Shown one piece after another: positions 54,501 through 61,565 of a DNA stretch of 64,000 bases (position 1 is its first letter; the number at the start of each line of letters is the position of its first letter). A program made the translations under genes and the position numbers. Below the pieces are notes generated by a model, which saw only the letters and a program-made list of their open reading frames with translations, was not told where the DNA came from and ran no database searches. Source of the stretch: Ralstonia mannitolilytica (GTDB taxonomy: Bacteria; Pseudomonadota; Gammaproteobacteria; Burkholderiales; Burkholderiaceae); assembly GCF_905397375.1 (NCBI RefSeq), contig NZ_CAJPVG010000011.1, forward strand, positions 1-64,000, read 5' to 3'.

Positions 54501-55216
54501 TCGCGGGGCGACCTGGACTCAGCTTCGGCTACAGCAAGCGGGACTTTCCAGGTGGGGTGGGCCCCTTAGAGCTGGCCTACGCACTCACGGTGCACAAGTC
54601 GCAGGGCAGCGAGTTCAAGAAGGTATTCGTCGTCGTCCCGAAAAACTGTAGGCTGCTATCGCGCGAGCTCATCTACACCGCGCTGACGCGCTCGCGTGAG
54701 CAGCTCGTCCTCTTGATCGAGGGCGACGACGCCACGGTGCTCTTCGAGCTCACGCGACCGGAGCGCTCGGAGACGGCGCGCCGGAACACGAACATCTTTC
54801 ATGGCGTTATCCGCGCCGCTGACGACACTGTGCCCTTCGCGGAGCACCTCATCCATCGAACCGAGAAGGGCCACCTGGTCCGCAGCAAGTCAGAGCTGGT
54901 CATCGCCAACATGCTGTTCCAGCTCGGCATCCCTTACGAGTACGAGCGCGTCTGCGAAGGCACCACGGCGCCGGGACGACTTCGCCCCGACTTTTCGTTC
55001 GTGACGGCCGACGGTGACCTAATCATCTGGGAGCACCTCGGGATGCTGAGTCGGCCTGACTACAAACGGGGCTGGGACTGGAAGCGCGAGTGGTATGTGC
55101 GCAATGGCTTCGTTGAGGGCAAGACCTTGTTCATTTCGACCGAGGATGCCCAGAACGGGTTGGACTCAGTGCGGTTGAGGGAGACGGCAGACGCCATCAA
55201 GACTCTCATCGAGTAA
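51533..55216 (+). CDS. SF1 helicase (RecD2-like) with C-terminal nuclease-like domain
   Basis: 1227 residues; GGAAGGA precedes the ATG. The first 600 residues are unrecognised. The helicase has GRAGTGK647T, VVIDE (D723-E724), LVGDPNQLPP and, late, LTVHKSQGSEFKKVFVV as in RecD/UvrD_C_2. The last 110 residues (SKSE1121, RPD1153F, WE1167HLG) look like a PD-(D/E)XK-type nuclease with His in place of Lys. Its codon use is visibly GC-richer than that of the preceding operon, so it may have a separate origin. It might be an added effector of the island or an independent defence gene. Confidence 0.8.
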   Translation: MFHLTARVAWHDSRWNGTVCRQPSCNSFCAALDRIREERDDAREDALAGKRWSTLEPDDLPACKAESGAFMNEEEWSRHFVHPYAGIKKAEETHGHLKPTLVRVPSYATFVVPFAWMLRSEQKAIDERLPTPLPPDEESPFASPWVFGRERQEAILKLFSSRLTPDRSLVFFYCKEGQPLGDTISRLVMGVGKIATLAPPKAYDVTKKKPTHLMWDLLIRHTIRPHGEDGFLLPYHDYLEPTGDAAEDARRERLLREIAVSADPAHVRVFSYAAELAPADIALSTLVRCLESVRKIREHGIAKGPWERREEWLNQQIAQAWQDRGPFPGLGPALEALGMRLGTALALELRSSEMVKADADPWPTVDAILRGKQKPPQPAYANDLEAIRETWTSLPDERRALLKLLSRFALTSAQALRWFDPKERTKGTAAKVSDEEILANPYRMSEVDLGDWNDSPVSVGLIDRGLLPDATIAAKHPVPEPSKVGSPNDARRLRAALVAVLREASENGDALLSVSEALQRIGSLDLAHPCVIGSDWPSTNRSTLSCVIELVDVAGTGATSTAALQLTELKGREDRLRSVLGKRAAKPAAPVKADWQKLLVAAISEAGGKFDKSNELHRQAIEEQAVALARLLSRRLSVLVGRAGTGKTSVMGALMLSEALTKDGILLLAPTGKARVRLGKATNAEAMTVAQFLHRLGRYDGARQRPKFDGRDKYRKERTVVIDECSMLTMDDLVAVLEALDLAHVQRLILVGDPNQLPPIGVGRPFADLVSYLETTDEQSDDDSPLGHALARLTVEVRAAAAASAASDALRLASWFTREQQPVDADRVLSDLELGEKFNDLEIVFWKTPDELHSQLLQSFQKHLGLKNGSDVAGFDTSLGLDDRGWVPFDAPEGSERWQILSPVRMHPHGVRDINRWVQRRFRAKELESASEVWGLSLGDESIVRKDKVIQISNQWRNAYDGKASDEHYLANGEVGLVATAKHPWMNVVFAGRPGLSFGYSKRDFPGGVGPLELAYALTVHKSQGSEFKKVFVVVPKNCRLLSRELIYTALTRSREQLVLLIEGDDATVLFELTRPERSETARRNTNIFHGVIRAADDTVPFAEHLIHRTEKGHLVRSKSELVIANMLFQLGIPYEYERVCEGTTAPGRLRPDFSFVTADGDLIIWEHLGMLSRPDYKRGWDWKREWYVRNGFVEGKTLFISTEDAQNGLDSVRLRETADAIKTLIE

Positions 55217-55240
55217 CCCACTTCTAACGTCCGGTTCGCG

Positions 55241-55265
55241 GCCGACATCAGAGTCGGCACGTTTT
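55241..55265 (+). terminator. Weak intrinsic terminator after the helicase gene
   Basis: GCCGAC (55241-55246) pairs with GTCGGC (55253-55258), loop ATCAGA, followed by ACGTTTT. It would end transcription of the island before the minus-strand recombinase block. Confidence 0.55.
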
Positions 55266-55278
55266 GCATCGCTGCGGC

Positions 55279-55358
55279 GCGAAATGAGCGAAATCAGCGA
55301 AATGAGAAGCCCGACAAGCACTTGCGGGCAATCCCGCGCGGCGAAGTGAGCGAAATGA
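55279..55358. repeat. Five GCGAAATGA-type 9-bp repeats in two clusters
   Basis: GCGAAATGA, GCGAAATCA and GCGAAATGA start at 55279, 55288 and 55297. GCGAAGTGA and GCGAAATGA start at 55341 and 55350. The 9-bp period is strict inside each cluster. They lie between the island and the 3' end of the DUF3987 gene. They could be binding sites (iteron- or ParB-like) or an expanded microsatellite. Confidence 0.65.
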
Positions 55359-55368
55359 GGTTCCCCCG

Positions 55369-56739
55369 CTACGCGTACGCGAGCTGGTACACCCGCGTGG
55401 GAGTGCCTGGCGCATCGGCGGGGCGCTCGACCCACTGCACCGTGATCTTGGGCGGCGTGCTGGCCAACAGGTGCTCCAGACTGGCGTCGATCCGCGCCTT
55501 GGGCACCTTGCCCCGAAAGCACTCCGCGCTGATCTGGCTGCGCGTGGCCTGAACGCGCTCGCGCAGGAAGGCCAGCACGCGGTTCGACAATTCCAGCACC
55601 TGCGCCAGCTTCGCTTCCTCGGCGGCGCTGACGAACACGAAGCGTACGGACGCCGTGGCGTGCCGAATCCATGCCATCGCGGCGTCGATGTGCTGGGCGT
55701 CGATCCGGGTTTGCAGATCGGTCAGCGCCATCAGCATGGCCAGACGGAGCAGCATCGGGGCGCGGCGCTCCAGCAGCGCGCCGACGACGCCGTCGCCGAA
55801 ATCGTCGTTCAGTTCGCCCCGGTAGAGCTGGGCGTAGCGCCATTGCGCCTGCGGCGAGAGCTCCATCCGCAGATGGTCGCGCTGGTCGTGCCGATTGGCA
55901 CGAACGAAGGCCAACACCTCAAGCGTCCTGCGCGCCAGATGCTCCACCACCGCCTGCGGCGTCTCCTTCGGGAACGGCAGCATCCGCGTGCGTTCGGCCC
56001 AGATCATCAGGAAGCGGTTGGCGAAGCCGTTGGTGAGTTCGCGAGCGCTCATCAGGACCGTCAATTCGCTGGGCGAGATCGCGCCGCTCAAGCAGACGTG
56101 CGGGTGGCTGGCGTAAAGTCGATTCGACTTGGTGGCGGGCTTGAGATCGACGCCATCCCAACAATCGCGCAGCGCCGCCGACAGCGTGTTGCCGTCGCGA
56201 CGCCCCTGATGCAGCACGTTGGCGAACTCGGATTCGACCACCCACAGCCGCTTGTCCTCGATGGCAGGAACGTCCACGCGGCCTTGCCGGTAGCCGTCGT
56301 GCATCAATGCCACCAACCCTTCGCGGCTGGACAGGCCGCCGCGATGAATCTGCGGCGCGAAGCCTTCGTCCATCGCGCGCAGCGCCTGATCGATGCGCAG
56401 CACCAGCGACACCGCGTCGCCCTTGCGGCCACGGCCCGAGCGCCCGACGTGCAAGCAGAACAGCCGTGCGTGGTGCCAAGTGTTGCCGATGGGCAGGTAC
56501 ACGCCGCGTCCGACCGCACAGGACAGGTAGGCCATGAAGTTGGCGGCGATGGCGCAGGCGTTGGTCTCTGTGCCGTCGCTGCCCGCGCGAGCCACGTCGC
56601 CGATCAGGCCGTAGAGGCAAGCCGGGCCGGCCTCGGGCGCGTTGCGGTGCGCGACCATCGTCGCACCGTCGCCGTCATCGGCGTCGTCGAACGGTGATGC
56701 TGCGTGCGATGGCGAAATGGCATCGACGATCCGACGCAT
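55369..56739 (-). CDS. DUF3987 domain protein
   Basis: 456 residues on the minus strand. HHARLFCLHVGRSGRGRKGDAVSLV near residue 95 and the HPHVCLSGAISPSELTVLMS region are typical of DUF3987/YfjI-type proteins, which are distantly related to phage primase-helicases. The Walker-like Gly/Lys segment is GRSGRGRKGD, without the standard GKS/T. It is the last gene of a four-gene minus-strand operon led by a serine recombinase (3 bp gap). It may help replicate or maintain the element. Confidence 0.8.
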   Translation of the reverse strand: MRRIVDAISPSHAASPFDDADDGDGATMVAHRNAPEAGPACLYGLIGDVARAGSDGTETNACAIAANFMAYLSCAVGRGVYLPIGNTWHHARLFCLHVGRSGRGRKGDAVSLVLRIDQALRAMDEGFAPQIHRGGLSSREGLVALMHDGYRQGRVDVPAIEDKRLWVVESEFANVLHQGRRDGNTLSAALRDCWDGVDLKPATKSNRLYASHPHVCLSGAISPSELTVLMSARELTNGFANRFLMIWAERTRMLPFPKETPQAVVEHLARRTLEVLAFVRANRHDQRDHLRMELSPQAQWRYAQLYRGELNDDFGDGVVGALLERRAPMLLRLAMLMALTDLQTRIDAQHIDAAMAWIRHATASVRFVFVSAAEEAKLAQVLELSNRVLAFLRERVQATRSQISAECFRGKVPKARIDASLEHLLASTPPKITVQWVERPADAPGTPTRVYQLAYA

Positions 56740-56742
56740 TCT

Positions 56743-57627
56743 TCATTTGCCGTCCAGCGCCACGGTCTGGATGATGTTCTCGAACTCGGCCAGCACGTCG
56801 GGCTGTCGCTGCGACAGGAAACGGAACACCGCCTTGTTGTCGATCAGCTTGCCGAGGTAGCCGCGCGCCAGCACGAGTAGCAGCACGTCCTGACCGTAGG
56901 ATTTTTCGACCAGCTTCAGTTGCCCTTGGATGTTTCCCATCTCGCGCTCCATCTTCACCATCTGTTCCGCTGTGACGCCGGATAGCTTCCGGGGCCGCTT
57001 CTCGCTGACCAGCAGGTGCGGCGGCGTGGCTGCGAGCAGGGCTTCGGCGTAGGCGACCGTCATGTTGTTGGCAGTGAGCATCAATTCCACGCACTCGACC
57101 TGCCGGGTCGGTTTGAGTTTGCGCAGCACCGAACCGAGGTTGGCGGAGAAGTGCTGATCCTTCAGCATCTCGACCGCCTCCGGGCAGATGCCTTCGAGCA
57201 GGCTCACCTTCTTGTGGATCTGGCTGATGTCCACGTTCAGCGCCTTGGCCAGCCGCTCGGGCGAAACGCCACGCTCGACCGCTCGCCGAAGCATGTGGTG
57301 CTCCTGAATGGACGAGATGCGGTTGATCCGGTTGTTGTAGGTATAGCTTTCGTCGTCGGTAGCGATCAGGCACGGTGCGTCGACGTAGCCGAGCTGCCGC
57401 AGCGCCAGCAGGCGCATGTGCCCGTCGAGCAGGATGTGCTGGCCGGTGGCCTTATCGGCCTTGCCCACGCTCAAGGGTTCGATCAGTCCGACTGCTTCCA
57501 TCGAGGCCATGATCTGCTTGAACTTTCGCGAGGTATTCAAGCCCTCCGGCGTCTTGCGCGACGGCAGAATCCGATCCAGCGCAAGCGTGATCGGTTCTGG
57601 GATGAACCCAAGCGGCGGGCGGCTCAT
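56743..57627 (-). CDS. ParB-like protein with RepB C-terminal domain
   Basis: 294 residues. The ParB nuclease-like start (LDRILPSRKTPEGL, then DGHMRLLALRQLGY) is followed by an HTH (MLRRAVERGVSPERLAKALNVDIS) and a RepB-type C-terminus. It is smaller than chromosomal ParB and has no ParA neighbour. It overlaps the upstream ParB gene by 4 bp. Together they probably bind sites of this element and support recombination or maintenance. Confidence 0.85.
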   Translation of the reverse strand: MSRPPLGFIPEPITLALDRILPSRKTPEGLNTSRKFKQIMASMEAVGLIEPLSVGKADKATGQHILLDGHMRLLALRQLGYVDAPCLIATDDESYTYNNRINRISSIQEHHMLRRAVERGVSPERLAKALNVDISQIHKKVSLLEGICPEAVEMLKDQHFSANLGSVLRKLKPTRQVECVELMLTANNMTVAYAEALLAATPPHLLVSEKRPRKLSGVTAEQMVKMEREMGNIQGQLKLVEKSYGQDVLLLVLARGYLGKLIDNKAVFRFLSQRQPDVLAEFENIIQTVALDGK

Positions 57628-58523
57628 GCCGCGTGGCCTCCAGACCAGACGCGCTCGGCCAGTTGCTTGGGCAAGGTGTCCAGGCCTTCGGCGCGAAGTA
57701 GGTTGGAGAAGTGCTCGTCGGCCAGCAACTGACGCAGCGCCTCGATCACGAACAGCAGGCGCTGCTGGGTGAATTCGGCCTTCTTGACCATCAGCTTCTG
57801 CCGCTCGACCTCGTGCTGGTAGTTGCGCACGAGGCTGGACGTGGTGACGGACGCGCCCTTGCGCGCTGGCCGATGGGCCAGCGTTTTGCCCAGGGTGCTG
57901 CGCCGCTGAAGTACGCGCCGCGCCTGCATCAGTTGCCCGCCGCGCAACTGGCCGCTTTCGTAGGCGTCCTGCAACGCGGCCTGCACCGCTTCTTCGTCGC
58001 TTGCGCCCGCGATGGTGATGGCGACATTGAGTGGAACCCTTCCGGCCTCGACGGCGGCCAGCAGGCGTTCCTCGCTCTTTTCGAAGAGGAGCAGGATGCC
58101 TTTGATGTAGTCGAGGCTCAGGCCGGTTTTCTGGGCGATGACGCGCTTGTCGTAGCCCTGCTGGCTCAGCTGCTCGATGCTCATCAGCAGTTCCAGCGCA
58201 CTGTATTTCCTGCGGGCGATGTTCTCGGTCAGGCTCATGATGAAGGCGTCTTCGTTGTTGACCCGCACCACCAGTGCCGGAATCTCTTTCTCGCCGAGCG
58301 ACTTGAACGCCTTGAGCCGTCCTTCACCGCAGATCAGCAGGTAGCGTTTTCCGTCTTCGAGATCGTCGCGCGGCGTGACCGTGACTGGCTTCTTCAGGCC
58401 GACGTTCTTGATGTTGCCGACGATCTCTTCGAACACGCGGCCGTTGCGGTCGCGTGGGTTGAGCACCGCTATCTGATCGACCGGGATCATTTGCAGCTCG
58501 GAAGCGTGGTGCATTTTGCTCAT
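57624..58523 (-). CDS. ParB/RepB/Spo0J family protein
   Basis: 299 residues. ParB N-terminal domain: QIAVLNPRDRNGRVFEEIV, then LLICGEGRLKAFKSLGE, then NIARRKYSALELL. HTH: SQQGYDKRVIAQKTGLSLDYIKGIL. The C-terminal third is helical. It overlaps the recombinase gene by 4 bp and precedes the second ParB-like gene, again with 4 bp overlap. ParA is absent, so this is not a standard partition system. Confidence 0.87.
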   Translation of the reverse strand: MSKMHHASELQMIPVDQIAVLNPRDRNGRVFEEIVGNIKNVGLKKPVTVTPRDDLEDGKRYLLICGEGRLKAFKSLGEKEIPALVVRVNNEDAFIMSLTENIARRKYSALELLMSIEQLSQQGYDKRVIAQKTGLSLDYIKGILLLFEKSEERLLAAVEAGRVPLNVAITIAGASDEEAVQAALQDAYESGQLRGGQLMQARRVLQRRSTLGKTLAHRPARKGASVTTSSLVRNYQHEVERQKLMVKKAEFTQQRLLFVIEALRQLLADEHFSNLLRAEGLDTLPKQLAERVWSGGHAA

Positions 58524-60079
58524 GCGACTCTCCTCAGACGGCTGCGCTCGGCCATGCCGTAGAGGTAGTCCAGGCTGTCGAAGCGGTAGCTCTCGAATTC
58601 GAGGCCGTTGTGATCGGCCAGGTGGATGCGCGGCTGGCCGAAGTCCAGACGCGGCAGCAGGTAGTAATCCAATGCCGACTGATTGCTGTCATCCAGACGC
58701 ACGGCGACCGTGATGTCCGGTGTGAGGCTGGTGTCGAAGCGCACCTTCCAGCGGCGGCGACCGTTGTCGAGCAGTTGGCAGCGTGACAGCACCAGCGAGA
58801 CGGTGAACTCGCGGTTGACCGTGAGCAGGTCGGTCGCCGGATCGCGCATGACCGCGCCGCCGACCTCGGCGATCATCCGCTCGGTTTGGCCGACGATCTC
58901 CGGGTGGAGGCGGCGCAGGAACTGGTTGACCTCCAGATACTGGTAGTCCCGATCCGGCGTGAAGCCCACCGTCTGGTAGGCGCGGATCAGGCTGCCGAAG
59001 CGGTGCGCGTAGGCCGCTGCCGACGGCATCCCCTCGGCCTCGTCGATGATCAGGCCGGACAGGTAGCCGTGCTGCTGGAAGAGCCGCCGCAGTTTCTCGA
59101 TCAGCTCCTCGTCGCTGAAGCGGTGGGCGCGCTCCCGCAGGATGCCTTGCGCCGTGTAGAACAGGTCAGGCGGCACGATGCCCTCGAACGCGCCTTCTTT
59201 CTTGATCCACATCTCCGGGCGGTTCACCACGCGCACCTTCTTGAGCTTGAAGGAACGCCGGTTGTAGACGTTGTTGCCGATGTATTTCTCGTTGGACAAC
59301 ACCTCGCGCACCGTGGCCCGCGTCCAGTCGCGCCCGAGGTCGGTCCGGATGCCGCGGGTATTGAGCCGGTCGGCGATCTCGGATTCGAACAGGCCGTCCT
59401 CGACGAACCAGCGGTAGATCTGGTTCACGACCGCCACTTCCTCGTCCGGCCCCGGCATCAGGATCACGCGGTCGGTTTGCAGGCTCTTGTGCTCACCACG
59501 GGAAAGCTGCCCCTTCACCGAGCCGGACTGGTCGATCAGCACGCGCCGCAGACCGTAGCCTGCGGGCCCGCCTTGGCGGAAGCCGAGTTCGATCAGGCGG
59601 CACTGCCCGGCGAACACCTTGGCCGAGAGCTCGCGGCTGTATTCGCCCGCCATTGCACGCTTGACGCCTTTGACGATGGTGGACACCGGCGAGCCGTCGT
59701 TCTCGAACTGCTCGGCGCAGTAGGCGACTTGAATCCCGGCGCGGCGGCAGATGTATTCGTAGTAGGCGCTTTCGTCGGCGTCCTGGAATCGGCCCCAGCG
59801 GCTCACGTCGTAGACGAGGATGATCTGGAAGTCAGCCTTGCCCGCCTGGACGTCGCCGATCAGTTGCTGGAGCGCCTGCCGACCGTCGATGCGTAAACCA
59901 CTCTTGCCCTCGTCGGCGTAGGTGCGGACGATCTCGATGTTGCGCCGGGCGGCGTACTCGCGGATTTTGTCGGCCTGGTTCTCCGTCGAGTATTGCTGGT
60001 GCTCGGTGGACATGCGCACGTACTGCGCGGCGCGGAACACCGACCCTGGCGGACTTGTAGGCGATTCGTTCGATTGCAT
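58520..60079 (-). CDS. Serine recombinase (resolvase/invertase plus recombinase domain)
   Basis: 519 residues from ATG at 60079; a longer reading to 60157 lacks support and crosses a hairpin. Residues 15-165: resolvase domain with catalytic S24 in YVRMSTEHQ, then FQIILVYDVSRWGRF. Residues 190-310: recombinase domain. The C-terminal 200 residues are not a clear zinc-ribbon. It is the only integrase-class gene in the window and heads a four-gene operon, so it probably integrates the prophage or this subelement. Its attachment site is likely near 60080-60190 or at an end outside the window. Confidence 0.9.
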   Translation of the reverse strand: MQSNESPTSPPGSVFRAAQYVRMSTEHQQYSTENQADKIREYAARRNIEIVRTYADEGKSGLRIDGRQALQQLIGDVQAGKADFQIILVYDVSRWGRFQDADESAYYEYICRRAGIQVAYCAEQFENDGSPVSTIVKGVKRAMAGEYSRELSAKVFAGQCRLIELGFRQGGPAGYGLRRVLIDQSGSVKGQLSRGEHKSLQTDRVILMPGPDEEVAVVNQIYRWFVEDGLFESEIADRLNTRGIRTDLGRDWTRATVREVLSNEKYIGNNVYNRRSFKLKKVRVVNRPEMWIKKEGAFEGIVPPDLFYTAQGILRERAHRFSDEELIEKLRRLFQQHGYLSGLIIDEAEGMPSAAAYAHRFGSLIRAYQTVGFTPDRDYQYLEVNQFLRRLHPEIVGQTERMIAEVGGAVMRDPATDLLTVNREFTVSLVLSRCQLLDNGRRRWKVRFDTSLTPDITVAVRLDDSNQSALDYYLLPRLDFGQPRIHLADHNGLEFESYRFDSLDYLYGMAERSRLRRVA

Positions 60080-60135
60080 AGACCCGATCACTTTGTGATT
60101 GACGTTTTCGGGTCTGCCGCTCCCTTCAATGGACG

Positions 60136-60156
60136 TGCCGCCGCCAAGCGGCGGCA
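60136..60156. promoter_or_regulatory. Perfect 9-bp hairpin upstream of the recombinase gene
   Basis: TGCCGCCGC at 60136-60144 and GCGGCGGCA at 60148-60156 are separated by CAA. There is no T-tract on either side, so it is more likely an operator or attachment-type site than a terminator. Confidence 0.5.
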
Positions 60157-60191
60157 ACGCACACGGTTGGAATCGCTGCCATGCGAGATGT

Positions 60192-60683
60192 TCAAGAACC
60201 CGTTTGGAAGCAAAAATACGGGCAGGCGGCCGAGGTGTCGATCACGTCCTCTCTTGACACGTCCATCTTGCACGGACACGTCATGCAGACCGGCGTGATC
60301 TCGACAACCCACGAATCGCCGTTTCCCCTCAGCAATGCCGGATGCCGCGTGATGCGGTACAGGCCGCTTGGCAGATCGCACGCGTCCATCTTTGCAAGAT
60401 CGCCGTTTCGGCCCTGATCTCGCGACCGCTGCTGCTCGCGGTTGCGCTGCGCGTACTCGGGCCGGGCGTCGCGGTAGTTTCGCCAGTAGTCCTGATTGCG
60501 CTGCGACCACGCTTGCTGAGCGGCGCGCTGGTTGATCCGGTAGTCGGGATCGGACTGGAGTTTGGCCCGCTGCCATTGGCGCTTGCGGGCGCGCTGGCAG
60601 TCGGGCGTGGAACAAAAGGATTGGTCGGGAACTTGCGGGCGGGGTTCGAAGGGCTTGCCGCAGCAGGTGCAGTGTCGGGTCAT
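60192..60683 (-). CDS. Zinc-ribbon-like small protein
   Basis: 163 residues from ATG at 60683. The N-terminus has HCTCCGKPFEPRP and SFCSTPDCQRARKRQWQRAK, a cysteine set (C5, C8, C23, C28) like a zinc ribbon, followed by a basic coiled helix. The C-terminus has another Cys group (VCMTCPCKMD and CPYFC). The reading to 60728 lacks a ribosome site. It lies upstream of the recombinase on the same strand. It may bind DNA or RNA; the family is not recognised. Confidence 0.6.
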   Translation of the reverse strand: MTRHCTCCGKPFEPRPQVPDQSFCSTPDCQRARKRQWQRAKLQSDPDYRINQRAAQQAWSQRNQDYWRNYRDARPEYAQRNREQQRSRDQGRNGDLAKMDACDLPSGLYRITRHPALLRGNGDSWVVEITPVCMTCPCKMDVSREDVIDTSAACPYFCFQTGS

Positions 60684-60783
60684 CGTCGGGTCTCCATGCA
60701 AATCCGCACGGAAGCCGCGACCGATCACCGTCGCCGGATGATCACGCGGGCGATCAGGCGCTCATGGGAGCGAGGCCGCGCGA

Positions 60784-61413
60784 TTACTCATGGGCGACCA
60801 CTTCCATATAGGGCCGCATCACGTTGGCGACCCGGCACACCTTGGCGTACCGCCACAGATCGTCCGCCGACGCCTTGCGCGCCCTCCAGGCATCTTTCAG
60901 CGCCTCCATCGCCACATCCAGGCCGATCTTGTTGCGGTGCTTGAAGCAGTCCACGACCGTCTTGGCCGCGCTGTAGACCCGCAGCGTCACGCCGTCGCGC
61001 AGGTGTTCCTCGATGCCTGCTGCGTGGGCATCGCCCGTCATCTGCGTCATCCTGATCGGCGGCCAATCGATACGGGGCGCGTGGCAGCCGCGCGGCATGG
61101 CGATCCAGACTTGGCGTGGCAGTTGGGTGGTCAGCCCGTGGAATTGCAGCGCCGTCAGCAGGCAGAACACGGCCTGCGGCGCCTTGGCCGCCACCACCAT
61201 GAGGCCTTCGTGTTCCGAGATCGGATGGCCGGGTAGGCGATAGAGGCCGCGCCCGACCCTGTCCAGCAGGCCAGCGGCGATCAAGCGCGTCAGGACAACC
61301 CGGGGCGCGTCGATGGCGTCCAGATCGCTGGCGCGCAGCAATCCCTTCTGGCTGGTCAAATCGAGCACGCGCTGGCTGTGGGTGTCGGCGGGTATGGCCG
61401 TTTCGTGTTCCAT
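60784..61413 (-). CDS. AbiEi family antitoxin / type IV TA transcription factor (orphan)
   Basis: 209 residues. The N-terminal winged helix (KGLLRASDLDAI, RVVLTRLIAAGLLDRVGRGLYRL) and C-terminal AbiEi-type domain (AVFCLLTALQFHGLTTQLP, YSAAKTVVDCFKHRNKIGLDVAMEALK) are clear. AbiEi represses its own operon and neutralises an AbiEii nucleotidyltransferase. No AbiEii gene follows; the next gene is the zinc-ribbon protein. It diverges from the Fic gene, and GGAGAA half-sites lie between them. Confidence 0.88.
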   Translation of the reverse strand: MEHETAIPADTHSQRVLDLTSQKGLLRASDLDAIDAPRVVLTRLIAAGLLDRVGRGLYRLPGHPISEHEGLMVVAAKAPQAVFCLLTALQFHGLTTQLPRQVWIAMPRGCHAPRIDWPPIRMTQMTGDAHAAGIEEHLRDGVTLRVYSAAKTVVDCFKHRNKIGLDVAMEALKDAWRARKASADDLWRYAKVCRVANVMRPYMEVVAHE

Positions 61414-61416
61414 ATA

Positions 61417-61565
61417 TTCTCCTAATGTAGCATTTTGGAGAAGAATAGGAACATATTGTGCTGCTGGATGCGGTGATTAGCTGCCCCATTCGCCGCACGC
61501 TACGCGGAGAATGACTTGTCTTTGCGGCGAATAGGGTGTTTAATCTCCGCATGGATAGCGGAGAA
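61417..61565. promoter_or_regulatory. Control region with TTCTCC/GGAGAA half-sites between abiEi-like and fic
   Basis: TTCTCC at 61417-61422 and GGAGAA at 61437-61442 form an inverted pair next to the AbiEi start. Further GGAGAA copies lie at 61506-61511 and 61560-61565, both within GCGGAGAA. CTCCGC (61545-61550) and GCGGAG (61558-61563) face each other across the Fic ATG. One repressor, probably the AbiEi protein, could control both genes. Confidence 0.55.

Noticed and set aside
60784..61413. Complete AbiE toxin-antitoxin system
   Set aside because: No AbiEii nucleotidyltransferase gene is found on either side.
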